A DNA stretch of 64,000 nucleotides from NCBI RefSeq assembly GCF_017939705.1, contig NZ_JAGKSQ010000005.1, positions 1 through 64,000 on the forward strand, in the 5' to 3' direction. The position numbers were made by a program, and so were the translations under genes. Under the pieces are notes generated by a model. The model was given only the letters and a program-made list of their open reading frames with translations. It searched no databases and was not told the DNA's origin. This DNA is from Halalkalibacter suaedae (GTDB lineage Bacteria > Bacillota > Bacilli > Bacillales > Bacillaceae_D). Positions 33,708-42,198 of this stretch are shown here, piece after piece (positions within the stretch are counted from its first letter, which is position 1; every line of letters begins with the position of its first letter).

Positions 33708-35373
33708 AAACTTCCATAATAATTGGTAAGATCATTGGTCTTCTCTTTGTTTTTTCAAACAAGAAACGACTTAATCCCTCTCTTACATTGCTCTTTAGTG
33801 AAGACCATTCATTTACATTCTCGCTAACACATTTCTTTAAAATTGATTCTACAAGTTCATTGGCATCATCAAGTAGCTTCTCTGACTCACGTACATAAAC
33901 AAACCCTCTAGAAATAATATTAGGTCCCGAGATAAATTCACCGGTCTTTTTATTTAACGTTACGACTACAACAAGGATACCATCTTTAGATAGTAAACGG
34001 CGGTCTCTTAGAACGATATTACCAACGTCCCCTACACCAAGGCCGTCGATAAGCACATTTCCAGATGGAACTTTTCCAGCTAATCTTGCTTGTCCGTTTG
34101 TAAATTCAACAACCTCACCTTTATCAACTAGATAGATATGTTCTAGTTTAATTCCAACGCTTACTGCTAGCGAACGGTGGGCATGCTGCATTCGGAATTC
34201 TCCATGAATAGGTACAAAAAACTTAGGCTGCATTAGATTTAACATTAGCTTCAATTCATCTTGACTACCATGTCCTGATGCATGTACTTTCGCTTGTCCA
34301 TAAACAACGTCTGCACCAATACGATGTAGCTTGTCAATAATTCCTGAAACGGATTTCTCATTACCAGGAATCGCTGAAGCTGCAATAATAACGGTATCAT
34401 TGACATTGATCGTAATTTGACGATGAGCACCTTTGGCCATTCTAGTTAATGCAGACATCGGCTCACCCTGACTACCTGTTGTTAAAATAGCCAAACGCTC
34501 ATCACGATACTTACTAACCTCATCGATGTCAATAAATAGATCCTTTGGTGCATCTAAATAACCTAGTCTGGTTGCAATTGTAATCACACGAATCATACTC
34601 TTCCCGACAACTGCTAATTTTCGGTTCGTCTTTACTGAAGCATGAATGACTTGCTGTATTCTGTGAACATTTGATGCAAAAGTCGTTACAATAATTCGGC
34701 CTTCTGTCTTATCAAAAACATCGGCGATTCCTTGTCCAACCTCTGTTTCTGATTTAGTTGTACCAGGTCTCTCTGCATTTGTACTATCAGAAAGTAAACA
34801 GAGAACACCACGTTCACCAATTGCAGCCATCTTTCCGATTTCTGCTTGCTTGCCATCAACTGGAGTCTGGTCAAATTTAAAATCTCCAGTATGAACGACT
34901 GCACCTTGCGACGTCTCAACACAAACACCAACAGAATCAGGTATGCTGTGATTTGTTCTGAAAAACGATACCTTTGTTGATCCAATTGTTAGCTGTGAAT
35001 TCGAATCAATTAATCTTAATGTTGTATGACGTAACACTCCTGCTTCTTTTAGCTTCTCTTCTACCAATCCAAGTGTAAGCTTTGTTGCATAAACTGGCAC
35101 ATTAATCTTCTTTAGTACATAAGACAAACCACCGATGTGATCTTCATGACCATGAGTTAGGATTATACCCCTTACACGATCTTCATTCTCTACAAGGTAT
35201 GATACATCTGGAATAACAATGTCGACACCTAACATATCATCATCAGGGAACATTAAACCAGCATCAACGACAATGATGTCTTCATCTACTTCAACTACGT
35301 ACATGTTTTTCCCTATTTCACCGACTCCACCTAGGGCAAATACACGTACCTTTTCTATATTTTCTTTTGTCAA
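33706..35373 (-). CDS. rnjB: Ribonuclease J (RNase J2 position, intact active site)
   Basis: RNase J enzymes are metallo-beta-lactamase/beta-CASP ribonucleases with 5'-exo and endo activity. The 555-residue protein has the full metal motif HGHEDH (74-79), HTGDFKFD, the beta-CASP region and HASGHGSQDE, ending RRPMILPIIMEV. Its position between dapA and tepA is that of rnjB (RNase J2) in B. subtilis. As I recall, B. subtilis J2 has a degenerate HGHDEN motif and weak activity; here the motif is J1-like. The start is TTG at 35373, with AGGAGG eight bases upstream. A promoter and a terminator-like leader hairpin lie upstream. Confidence 0.9.
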   Translation of the reverse strand: MTKENIEKVRVFALGGVGEIGKNMYVVEVDEDIIVVDAGLMFPDDDMLGVDIVIPDVSYLVENEDRVRGIILTHGHEDHIGGLSYVLKKINVPVYATKLTLGLVEEKLKEAGVLRHTTLRLIDSNSQLTIGSTKVSFFRTNHSIPDSVGVCVETSQGAVVHTGDFKFDQTPVDGKQAEIGKMAAIGERGVLCLLSDSTNAERPGTTKSETEVGQGIADVFDKTEGRIIVTTFASNVHRIQQVIHASVKTNRKLAVVGKSMIRVITIATRLGYLDAPKDLFIDIDEVSKYRDERLAILTTGSQGEPMSALTRMAKGAHRQITINVNDTVIIAASAIPGNEKSVSGIIDKLHRIGADVVYGQAKVHASGHGSQDELKLMLNLMQPKFFVPIHGEFRMQHAHRSLAVSVGIKLEHIYLVDKGEVVEFTNGQARLAGKVPSGNVLIDGLGVGDVGNIVLRDRRLLSKDGILVVVVTLNKKTGEFISGPNIISRGFVYVRESEKLLDDANELVESILKKCVSENVNEWSSLKSNVREGLSRFLFEKTKRRPMILPIIMEV

Positions 35374-35400
35374 TGGAAGTTCCTCCTACAATTATTTCTA

Positions 35401-35426
35401 TAAAAAAAGCGATGACCGATCGCTTA
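35401..35426 (-). promoter_or_regulatory. Terminator-like hairpin in the RNase J leader (possible attenuator)
   Basis: AAGCGAT (35407-35413) pairs with ATCGCTT (35419-35425) around a 5-base loop, and the minus strand continues with seven T's. It is about 28 nt before the TTG start and about 70 nt downstream of the likely promoter, so it lies inside the RNase J leader rather than at the end of dapA, which has its own terminator at 35574-35624. Confidence 0.6.
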
Positions 35427-35497
35427 ATCCTTGATTATTAATAGCTATTCTGCACTATCATCCTTGGCTCTAAAACCCGAACAAATCATGTATTCCT

Positions 35498-35527
35498 AGT
35501 ATACCTTATTTATGAATTGAAAAACAA
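35498..35527 (-). promoter_or_regulatory. Sigma-A promoter of the RNase J gene
   Basis: On the minus strand, TTGTTT (35522-35527) and TATACT (35498-35503) are separated by 18 bases. Transcription would start near 35491, giving a leader of about 118 nt. Confidence 0.55.
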
Positions 35528-35573
35528 GACTGTCTTTCCTCTATTGCTAGTAACAAACATTAGAGGAAAAAAA

Positions 35574-35624
35574 AGATAAATAAAAAACACCTAGTAAAGA
35601 CTTCATTGTCCTTACAGGTGTTTA
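35574..35624 (-). terminator. Intrinsic terminator after dapA
   Basis: AAACACCT (35585-35592) pairs with AGGTGTTT (35616-35623), with an extended imperfect inner stem; the minus strand continues TTTATTTA. It begins 9 bp after the dapA stop. Confidence 0.88.
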
Positions 35625-35632
35625 TTTTTGGA

Positions 35633-36514
35633 TTAACTATTCATTATTTGATCAAGTTGGGCTGTTACCTTTTTCTTTTGTTCTTCTAACAAAGGCAATA
35701 ATGGTAACCGAACACTTCCAACATCCATTACATAATGATTTAACGCATATTTAACACAGGTTGGGTTAGGTGCTAGGAACATTGACCCCATAATAGGTAA
35801 TAGTCTTTGATGCGATTTGGCTGCTAGTTCAACTTCTCCATTTTTAAAGAGAGTAATCATTTTTTTCATTTCATTACCTAGAAGATGTGAGGAAACAGAA
35901 ATAACTCCATCCGCTCCAATAGCTATTGCCGGTAGGGTCTTTGAATCATCACCAGTATATAATTGAAAGTCATTATCCGTAGAGGCAATAATTTTGGCCA
36001 TCTGTTCTAAATCGCCACTCGCCTCTTTAATCGCCTTAATATTATTTATTTTGGATAAGGCAATAGTCGTTTCCGCTTCAATCTGTACACCCGTTCTTCC
36101 AGGAATATTATACAAAATAATCGGTAAGTGAGTCACTGATGCAATGGCTTTGAAATGCTCATACATTCCTTCTTGTGAAGGTTTGTTATAGTACGGAGCA
36201 ACAAGCATAATACCGTCAACACCCACGTCAGTAGCTGCTTTCGTTAATTCAATCGATGCCTGAGTGTTATTACTTCCAGTTCCTGCAATGACAGGCACCC
36301 GTTTATTTACGTGATCCACAACTACTCGGAACAATTCTACCTTTTCAGCCTTGCTTAGTGTTGGTGATTCACCTGTTGTTCCTGCAATAACTAGCCCATC
36401 ACTGCCATTGGTAATTAAATAATCAATTAATTCTTTTGTTCTCTCAACATTGATCAACCCTTCTGTATTAAAAGGAGTGACCATCGCTGTCAATATATGG
36501 CCAAATTTCATCAT
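35633..36514 (-). CDS. dapA: 4-hydroxy-tetrahydrodipicolinate synthase DapA
   Basis: DapA condenses pyruvate with aspartate semialdehyde in the diaminopimelate/lysine pathway, which also feeds dipicolinate synthesis in sporulation. The 293-residue TIM-barrel protein has the Schiff-base lysine (Lys163 in AIKEASGD), Tyr134 in ILYNIPGR and GTTGESPTL. The ATG at 36514 was chosen because GAGGAG lies seven bases upstream; the longer ORF begins with GTG five codons earlier, just before the ribosome binding site. It follows dapG in the asd-dapG-dapA run and ends at its own terminator. Confidence 0.96.
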   Translation of the reverse strand: MMKFGHILTAMVTPFNTEGLINVERTKELIDYLITNGSDGLVIAGTTGESPTLSKAEKVELFRVVVDHVNKRVPVIAGTGSNNTQASIELTKAATDVGVDGIMLVAPYYNKPSQEGMYEHFKAIASVTHLPIILYNIPGRTGVQIEAETTIALSKINNIKAIKEASGDLEQMAKIIASTDNDFQLYTGDDSKTLPAIAIGADGVISVSSHLLGNEMKKMITLFKNGEVELAAKSHQRLLPIMGSMFLAPNPTCVKYALNHYVMDVGSVRLPLLPLLEEQKKKVTAQLDQIMNS

Positions 36515-36525
36515 CACACAACTCC

Positions 36526-37755
36526 TCACTCTGGGTTACTTGTTGTTATATCCTGATGATTCCCTTGTTGCTCAAGATGGAACATATGGTGAAGGGCATT
36601 GACAGCTTTCTCCATATCTTGTTCTTGCACTAGTACCCAGATTGTTGTATGTGAGTCTGCTGATTGAAGAATTTGAATGTTCTGCTGAGACAAAGCACTA
36701 ACGATTTTTGCTGTAACTCCAGGTACCCCTGTCATCCCAGCCCCAACAGCCGAGACTTTTGCACAATGTCGATTAACTTCTGGTTCATATCCTAGTTGTT
36801 TTAAAATACTGACTGCTCGATCTGCAACATCTTGCATGACTGTATACACAACACCACGAGGATTAATATTTATAAAATCAACACTTATCTCTTCCTTAGC
36901 CATTGCTTTAAAGACTTTCTCCTGTACATCGTATTCTCCATCTTTGGCGAGAACTTTTATTTGAGAGATACCATCTAAGTTAGCAATACCTGTTATGACA
37001 CGGTCAGAAACTGCTTGCTTTGCAGAGACGACCGTTCCTTTTTGATCAGAGTATGTTGAGCGGATATGAATCGGTATCTTTGCCTGCATAGCCACTTCAA
37101 CCGCTCGAGGATGGATAACCTTAGCCCCTTGATGAGCCATATTAGAAATTTCCTCATAGGTCATCAAATCTAGAGGCCTAGCATCCTGAACAATTCTTGG
37201 ATCAGCAGTCATAACACCCTCAACATCGGTAAAGATATCGACCCACTCCGCCTTTAATGCGGCACCAAGTGCGGTCGCAGAGGTATCACTTCCACCTCGA
37301 CCAAGCGTAGTGACATCACCCGACTCAGATAGTCCTTGAAATCCAGCTACAACAACAACGTCTGTTGTTTCTAACTGCTTTACTATAGGTTCACATTTCA
37401 TATCAATGATTTTGGCGTTGCTAAAATCATTATTCGTTCTAAAACCAGCCTTCGGACCATTAAAAGCCGTTGCTGTAAGTCCTAGACTCGTTAATAAATC
37501 AGTGAAAACAACTGAAGAGATCACTTCACCGCACGAAACAAGAAGATCTTGTTCACGTGCGGTAAGACGCTCTTGGTCAATTAAACTGAGGAGCGTATCT
37601 GTTGCGTACGGCTCACCCTTACGACCCATTGCAGAGACAACAACAACTACTTTATAACCATCTTCAACAGCCTTTTTAACATGATTTGCGGCTAGTGAAC
37701 GACTCTGGTGATCACGAACAGAAGTTCCACCAAATTTCTGTACAATAATTTTCAT
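36526..37755 (-). CDS. dapG: Aspartokinase I (diaminopimelate-sensitive type)
   Basis: This enzyme phosphorylates aspartate, the first step of the aspartate-family pathway. The 409-residue protein has the kinase domain with KFGGTSV (7-13), GFQG and TTLGRGGSDTSA, and two C-terminal ACT domains (about 265-400), with the allosteric site. By synteny with B. subtilis asd-dapG-dapA it is the DAP-inhibited isozyme; sequence alone does not fix the effector. It lies 15 bp after asd, and the dapA start codon lies just beyond its end. Confidence 0.95.
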   Translation of the reverse strand: MKIIVQKFGGTSVRDHQSRSLAANHVKKAVEDGYKVVVVVSAMGRKGEPYATDTLLSLIDQERLTAREQDLLVSCGEVISSVVFTDLLTSLGLTATAFNGPKAGFRTNNDFSNAKIIDMKCEPIVKQLETTDVVVVAGFQGLSESGDVTTLGRGGSDTSATALGAALKAEWVDIFTDVEGVMTADPRIVQDARPLDLMTYEEISNMAHQGAKVIHPRAVEVAMQAKIPIHIRSTYSDQKGTVVSAKQAVSDRVITGIANLDGISQIKVLAKDGEYDVQEKVFKAMAKEEISVDFININPRGVVYTVMQDVADRAVSILKQLGYEPEVNRHCAKVSAVGAGMTGVPGVTAKIVSALSQQNIQILQSADSHTTIWVLVQEQDMEKAVNALHHMFHLEQQGNHQDITTSNPE

Positions 37756-37770
37756 AGAGCACCTACTTTT

Positions 37771-38814
37771 TTACTTTAGAAGATTGAGCTTTGCTAAACT
37801 TTCAGCGATTTGCACGGAATTCCAAGCTGCACCTTTCAGTAGGTTATCAGAAACAATCCACATGTGATAGCCGTTATCGCGATCTAAATCTTTTCGAATC
37901 CGACCAACAAATACATCATTTTTGCCAACACATTCAGAAGCTAATGGATATAGTTGATTCGCTGGGTCGTCTTGAAGAGTCACACCTGGTGAGCTTTCCA
38001 TTAAGGTTTTTAGTTCTTGAACGGAAGCTCCTCCTTTTTCTGTTTCAATGTAAACTGATTCAGAGTGTCCTGTCTCAACTGGTAACCTTACACAAGTAGC
38101 AGCTACTTCTAGATCTGCCATATGCATGATTTTCTTTGTTTCGTTCATCATTTTCATTTCTTCAAATGTGTATCCATTATCTTGGAATAAGTCAATTTGT
38201 GGAACGGCATTAAATGCAATTTGATAATGCTTTTTGTCTCCACCTACAGGAAGAATTTCCGGTGTGAATTCATTTCCTTCTAGAATATCCTTTGTTTGTT
38301 GCTTCATTTCTTCAATTGCTTCAAGACCTGCACCAGAAACAGCTTGATATGTTGAAACAATAACCTTTTTTAATCCATACTGTTGGCGGATCGGCTCAAG
38401 TGCCACAACCATTTGAATTGTCGAGCAGTTAGGGTTAGCAATAATCCCATTATGTTCTTTTAGGTCACTTTCATTCACTTCAGGAACAACTAATGGAACA
38501 TTTGGATCCATTCTAAAAGCACTTGTGTTGTCGACAACAATTGCACCGCGTTTGACTGCTTCAGGTGCTAGTGCTTTTGATACAGATCCTCCCGCACTAA
38601 ATAAGGCAATTTGCACTCCTTCAAATGATTCTGGTGTTGCTTCTTCCACTGTATATTCTTTTCCTTTAAAAGTGAGAACTTTCCCTGCAGAACGCTTAGA
38701 TGATAAAAGCTTCAAGCTCGCAATAGGAAAATCTCTTTCCTCTAATGTTTTTAACATTTGTTGACCAACAGCACCTGTTGCACCAACAACCGCTACATGA
38801 AATTGCTTTGACAT
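37771..38814 (-). CDS. asd: Aspartate-semialdehyde dehydrogenase
   Basis: This enzyme reduces aspartyl phosphate to aspartate semialdehyde with NADPH. The 347-residue product starts [19 protein letters not shown], with the NADP-binding GATGAVG (11-17) and catalytic Cys130 in NPNCST. The ATG at 38814 has GAGGGGAG upstream; the ORF continues 29 codons further upstream through the promoter, which was rejected. It follows dpaB but has its own extended -10 promoter, so lysine-pathway expression can be vegetative while dpaAB is sporulation-specific. Confidence 0.96.
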   Translation of the reverse strand: MSKQFHVAVVGATGAVGQQMLKTLEERDFPIASLKLLSSKRSAGKVLTFKGKEYTVEEATPESFEGVQIALFSAGGSVSKALAPEAVKRGAIVVDNTSAFRMDPNVPLVVPEVNESDLKEHNGIIANPNCSTIQMVVALEPIRQQYGLKKVIVSTYQAVSGAGLEAIEEMKQQTKDILEGNEFTPEILPVGGDKKHYQIAFNAVPQIDLFQDNGYTFEEMKMMNETKKIMHMADLEVAATCVRLPVETGHSESVYIETEKGGASVQELKTLMESSPGVTLQDDPANQLYPLASECVGKNDVFVGRIRKDLDRDNGYHMWIVSDNLLKGAAWNSVQIAESLAKLNLLK

Positions 38815-38869
38815 AATTGTATTCTCCCCTCGGTTATCACAGTTTAATAGGTAACGAATAGATGGAATG

Positions 38870-38878
38870 ATTATAGCA
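38870..38878 (-). promoter_or_regulatory. Extended -10 promoter of asd-dapG-dapA
   Basis: The minus strand reads TGCTATAAT, about 55 nt before the asd ATG. The -35 region is weak. The longest ORF for asd would begin upstream of it, supporting the shorter start. Confidence 0.6.
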
Positions 38879-38959
38879 TATCCACGTCTGTTTCGTTTCA
38901 CTTTTTTCCTCTATTAAACTTTACGGGAAATATTACAATTGTGCAATGTCGCTATTCGC

Positions 38960-39553
38960 CTAATCTCTGAACTTTTCGATTAGGACAGGTTGATATTGCT
39001 TACCAGCTATAGCAGACTCAACCGTATCCACTAATGCTTCCATTCTTGCTACAAGTGAGTTTGGTTTTTTTACAGGATCATCTTGCCCAAACGGGATAAA
39101 ATAAATATTTTTGGTTGCCATCAACCTCATAATATTGACACCATTTAAACCTAAGGCATCGTTTGTTGAAATTCCTAGCACGACCGGATTTCCACTTCGT
39201 AATGTTGCTTTTGCACCCATAAGTACAGGAGTATCTGTCATTGCGTTTGCGAATTTGCTCGTTGTATTCCCTGTAATTGGGGCAAGCACCATGCAATCCA
39301 AGGGTGTTTTCGGTCCAAATGGTTCTGCCTTTACGATTGAATCAACGATCGGTTCTTGTGTGATTTCTTCAATTTTATTTAACCAGTATGCACTAGTTCC
39401 AAATTTTGTATCTGTTGTTCGAACATTATTCGATACAAATGGAGATACTTTTGCACCCAATTCAATAAGCTTTTCGATTTGCGGAACAACCTCTTCATAC
39501 GTACAGTGAGATGCTGAAATTCCAAATCCAATATGTTTTCCTTTTAAAGACAT
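38960..39553 (-). CDS. dpaB: Dipicolinate synthase subunit B (SpoVFB)
   Basis: DpaB is a flavoprotein-like subunit that with DpaA converts 4-hydroxy-tetrahydrodipicolinate to dipicolinic acid, the main spore-core solute. The 197-residue protein begins MSLKGKHIGFGISASHCTYEEV and has the PITGNTTSKFANAMTD block typical of flavoprotein decarboxylase-like folds. It lies 18 bp after dpaA and is presumably made in the mother cell from the sigma-K promoter. Confidence 0.96.
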   Translation of the reverse strand: MSLKGKHIGFGISASHCTYEEVVPQIEKLIELGAKVSPFVSNNVRTTDTKFGTSAYWLNKIEEITQEPIVDSIVKAEPFGPKTPLDCMVLAPITGNTTSKFANAMTDTPVLMGAKATLRSGNPVVLGISTNDALGLNGVNIMRLMATKNIYFIPFGQDDPVKKPNSLVARMEALVDTVESAIAGKQYQPVLIEKFRD

Positions 39554-39571
39554 GATAATTCCTCCTTTAAC

Positions 39572-40447
39572 TTAGTCAGTCGATAGTAATTCAGCTAACA
39601 CATCAGCTAAAATTTGACCTGCTGTTTTTGGAGCTACAATTCCAGGTAGCCCTGGTGCAAGTAAAGCTTTCATTCCACGTTTTTCTGCATAGCGAAAATC
39701 TGTCCCCCCAGGCTTTGATGCTAAATCAATAATTAAAGCATGAAGAGGCATTTCAGTTAAGACTTTCGCAGTCAGAACTAGCGCTGGAATCGTGTTAATA
39801 ACTAGGTCTACATCCCGTAGTTCCTCTTTCAAATTGTCAGTATGGAAAGGTTGAAGTCCCATTTCAGTAATTCGAGCTAACTGTGGACTTTCATTTGCTC
39901 CAACCTTTACGTTTGCTCCTAAAGCACTAAAGGTTCTAGCAACAGTCATTCCGATACGACCAAGGCCAAGTACCGCTACTTTGGCATGATGTATGGTAAT
40001 ATCCGTATGTTGGATCGCCATCATCACCGCACCCTCAGCTGTCGGAATCGAATTATAAATAGCCACATCATCACGTTCCATTAACTTGATTAATGTTCGA
40101 TCACTTTCCTTCGTGCAAGCATCTAATTCCTTGTTACTAATACCAGAATAGACTGTGCAATGAGATGGTGTTTGCGTTAGGAATTCAGGTTTTAGTTCAA
40201 TTGTTTCGTTAGAGAAAATGGTATCGATCTTGCCATCAGAACTCATTCCACTCACAGGAAGTAAAATGGCATCGACCGTTTCCCACTCAACCGCATCGAT
40301 CGTCTCTTTGCAAGCTCCAATAAATCCATCATTTAATTGATCAAATCCGATCATCGTAATCCTAGCATCAAGTGTTGAGAGTTTTCGAATAATCTCCAAC
40401 TGCCTTGCATCGCCGCCAATAATGACTATATGTTTGTTTGTTAACAT
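39572..40447 (-). CDS. dpaA: Dipicolinate synthase subunit A (SpoVFA)
   Basis: DpaA is the NAD(P)-binding subunit of dipicolinate synthase. The 291-residue protein has an N-terminal domain beginning MLTNKHIVIIGGDARQLEII and a Rossmann motif VLGLGRIGMTVA (about 155-166) in the C-terminal half. It is made in the mother cell late in sporulation; a near-perfect sigma-K promoter lies at 40537-40564. The start has GGAG about 12 bases upstream, slightly long but the N-terminus matches B. subtilis DpaA. Confidence 0.97.
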   Translation of the reverse strand: MLTNKHIVIIGGDARQLEIIRKLSTLDARITMIGFDQLNDGFIGACKETIDAVEWETVDAILLPVSGMSSDGKIDTIFSNETIELKPEFLTQTPSHCTVYSGISNKELDACTKESDRTLIKLMERDDVAIYNSIPTAEGAVMMAIQHTDITIHHAKVAVLGLGRIGMTVARTFSALGANVKVGANESPQLARITEMGLQPFHTDNLKEELRDVDLVINTIPALVLTAKVLTEMPLHALIIDLASKPGGTDFRYAEKRGMKALLAPGLPGIVAPKTAGQILADVLAELLSTD

Positions 40448-40526
40448 GTGCTATTTGTTCTCCTTTCTATAAGGCAACTTTTGGACGTAATCATCACAAA
40501 GCGTAAAGCAAAGGATGAACAGCAAC

Positions 40527-40569
40527 GATTCACCCCTAGCATATGTGTAGTTTTATAAATGGGTGAATC
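40527..40569 (-). promoter_or_regulatory. Sigma-K promoter of dpaA-dpaB with flanking inverted repeat
   Basis: The minus strand has AC (40563-40564), 17 bases, then CATATGCTA (40537-40545), matching the sigma-K consensus AC-(16/17)-CATAnnnTA. The 9-bp arms GATTCACCC (40527-40535) and GGGTGAATC (40561-40569) flank the -10 and overlap the -35, so a dimeric regulator could bind here. The leader to dpaA is about 85 nt. Confidence 0.75.
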
Positions 40570-40578
40570 ACAGAGAAC

Positions 40579-40626
40579 AAAAAAAAGCTAGAAGCCTCTT
40601 TTCACGAAAGAGAGACTCTAGCTTTT
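40579..40626 (-). terminator. Intrinsic terminator after ymxH
   Basis: AAAAGCTAGA (40583-40592) pairs with TCTAGCTTTT (40617-40626), with further pairing inside; the minus strand continues with a run of T's. The stem overlaps the end of ymxH by a few bases. Confidence 0.88.
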
Positions 40627-40628
40627 AG

Positions 40629-40871
40629 CTATTCTACATACTCAAGTTCAATAATGATCATATCTTCACCAATTTTTTTTATTTGATCCCAATGAACAGT
40701 ATATTCTCTATCCTTTTTCCCAAATCCAAACCACTTCATTGTAGGAATAATAAATGCTTCAATATCCCCGGTTTCTTCGTTCACTAATAAATCTGTCTGT
40801 CCTAGTATCCCTAATCGTTCTCCTTTTTGATAATCAATGATTTCCTTACTACTTATTTCACTTAGTCTCAT
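40629..40871 (-). CDS. ymxH: YmxH/YlmC family PRC-barrel sporulation protein
   Basis: This 80-residue PRC-barrel protein (MRLSEISSKEIIDYQKGERLG...) belongs to the YlmC/YmxH family, expressed in sporulation and of unknown biochemical function. GGGGGAGG immediately precedes the ATG at 40871; the longer ORF adds 15 basic residues that include this site and was rejected. It lies between mlpA and dpaA as in B. subtilis. Confidence 0.92.
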   Translation of the reverse strand: MRLSEISSKEIIDYQKGERLGILGQTDLLVNEETGDIEAFIIPTMKWFGFGKKDREYTVHWDQIKKIGEDMIIIELEYVE

Positions 40872-40917
40872 CCTTCCTCCCCCTTTACCTCTTCTTTTTA
40901 CAAGGGTATGTAACAAA

Positions 40918-40950
40918 ACAAAAAAAAGACCAGCCTATTTAAGGCTGATC
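40918..40950 (-). terminator. Intrinsic terminator after mlpA
   Basis: A 9-bp stem (40928-40936 with 40942-40950, one G-U pair) is followed on the minus strand by eight T's. It starts 7 bp after the mlpA stop. Confidence 0.92.
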
Positions 40951-40956
40951 CACTCC

Positions 40957-42198
40957 TTACGACTGAAGGGCTTGAGGAAGTGTACCAGTCGTATTTATTA
41001 ATGATATAGATGGTTTAGACTTTAGAATCGATACAGCTAATTTATTTACGTCAGAAATTGAAACTTGATCAATTTCCTCGATAATTTCATCTAGTGTACG
41101 ATGTTTTTTAAGTAATAATTCATTCTTCCCATTTCGATTCATTCGACTATTCGTGCTCTCTAAGCTCAACATTAAACTTCCCTTTAATTGTTCTTTCCCA
41201 TTTGTTAGTTCCTTCTCTGTCATACCTTGATCTGCTAGTTGACTTGCCGTTCCGATAAGTGCAGAAGCTAAATCCTCAAGTTGTTGATGACCTGTGCCAG
41301 CATAGATCGTCAACATTCCACTGTCTTGATAAGAAGAATGATAAGAGAATACAGAATAACATAACCCACGCTTTTCTCGGATTTCTTGGAAAAGTCTACT
41401 ACTCATACTACCACCGAGTAAATTATTCAGTAAGACAAGTGCATAAACATCCTTATCACCAATCTCAAGACCGGGATAACCTAAGCATAGGTGGGCCTGT
41501 TCGGTTTCTTTTGTTCTAATAATATGATTCGGAGTAAAAATAGGTCTTTCCGTTTCATGCTTATATGTGGTTGGTTTGACCTTTGAAAATATCTCCTTTA
41601 TTTGTTCAATCACATCATCTGTAATATTACCAGCAATGGAAATAACAACATGATCACCAGTATAAAATTTGTCCATATAACCACGTAGCGAATCACCATT
41701 AAAGGTTTCTAATGTTTCCACTGTGCCGAGTATTGGATAACCTAGTGGATGTGAACCGTAGCTTGCCTCGCTCAATAGATCATGAACAATGTCATCAGGT
41801 GTGTCGTCAACCATTTTAATTTCTTCATACACTACATTTTTTTCCTTTACTAATTCTTCTTCATCAAAGATCGAATTAAAAAACATGTCAGATAAAACAT
41901 CTACTGCATAGGCAGCATGATTATCTAATACTTTTGCGTAGTAGCACGTATACTCTTTAGAAGTAAAAGCATTTACTTGACCACCAATTCGGTCAAATGA
42001 TTCAGCTATTTCCGCCGCTGATCTAGTTGTTGTTCCCTTAAAAAACATATGCTCTAAGAAATGGGAGATCCCATTTTCTGAGGCTGTTTCTAAACGAGAG
42101 CCCGTTCCAATCCAAACTCCAACCGCTACTGATCGAACAGATGGAATATGTTCCGCTAATATTCTTACGCCATTATCTAACTCAATTCTCTGTACCAC
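40957..42198 (-). CDS. mlpA: M16 family zinc protease MlpA (YmxG)
   Basis: The 413-residue mitochondrial-processing-peptidase-like protein has the zinc motif HFLEH (46-50) and the third ligand glutamate in YEEIKMVDD. The B. subtilis homologue affects extracellular protease (aprE) expression. The start is GTG at 42198, with AGGGGG seven bases upstream, and it overlaps the ylxY end by 17 bp in another frame. Unlike YmfH/YmfF it stands without an M16 partner. Confidence 0.95.
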   Translation of the reverse strand: MVQRIELDNGVRILAEHIPSVRSVAVGVWIGTGSRLETASENGISHFLEHMFFKGTTTRSAAEIAESFDRIGGQVNAFTSKEYTCYYAKVLDNHAAYAVDVLSDMFFNSIFDEEELVKEKNVVYEEIKMVDDTPDDIVHDLLSEASYGSHPLGYPILGTVETLETFNGDSLRGYMDKFYTGDHVVISIAGNITDDVIEQIKEIFSKVKPTTYKHETERPIFTPNHIIRTKETEQAHLCLGYPGLEIGDKDVYALVLLNNLLGGSMSSRLFQEIREKRGLCYSVFSYHSSYQDSGMLTIYAGTGHQQLEDLASALIGTASQLADQGMTEKELTNGKEQLKGSLMLSLESTNSRMNRNGKNELLLKKHRTLDEIIEEIDQVSISDVNKLAVSILKSKPSISLINTTGTLPQALQS

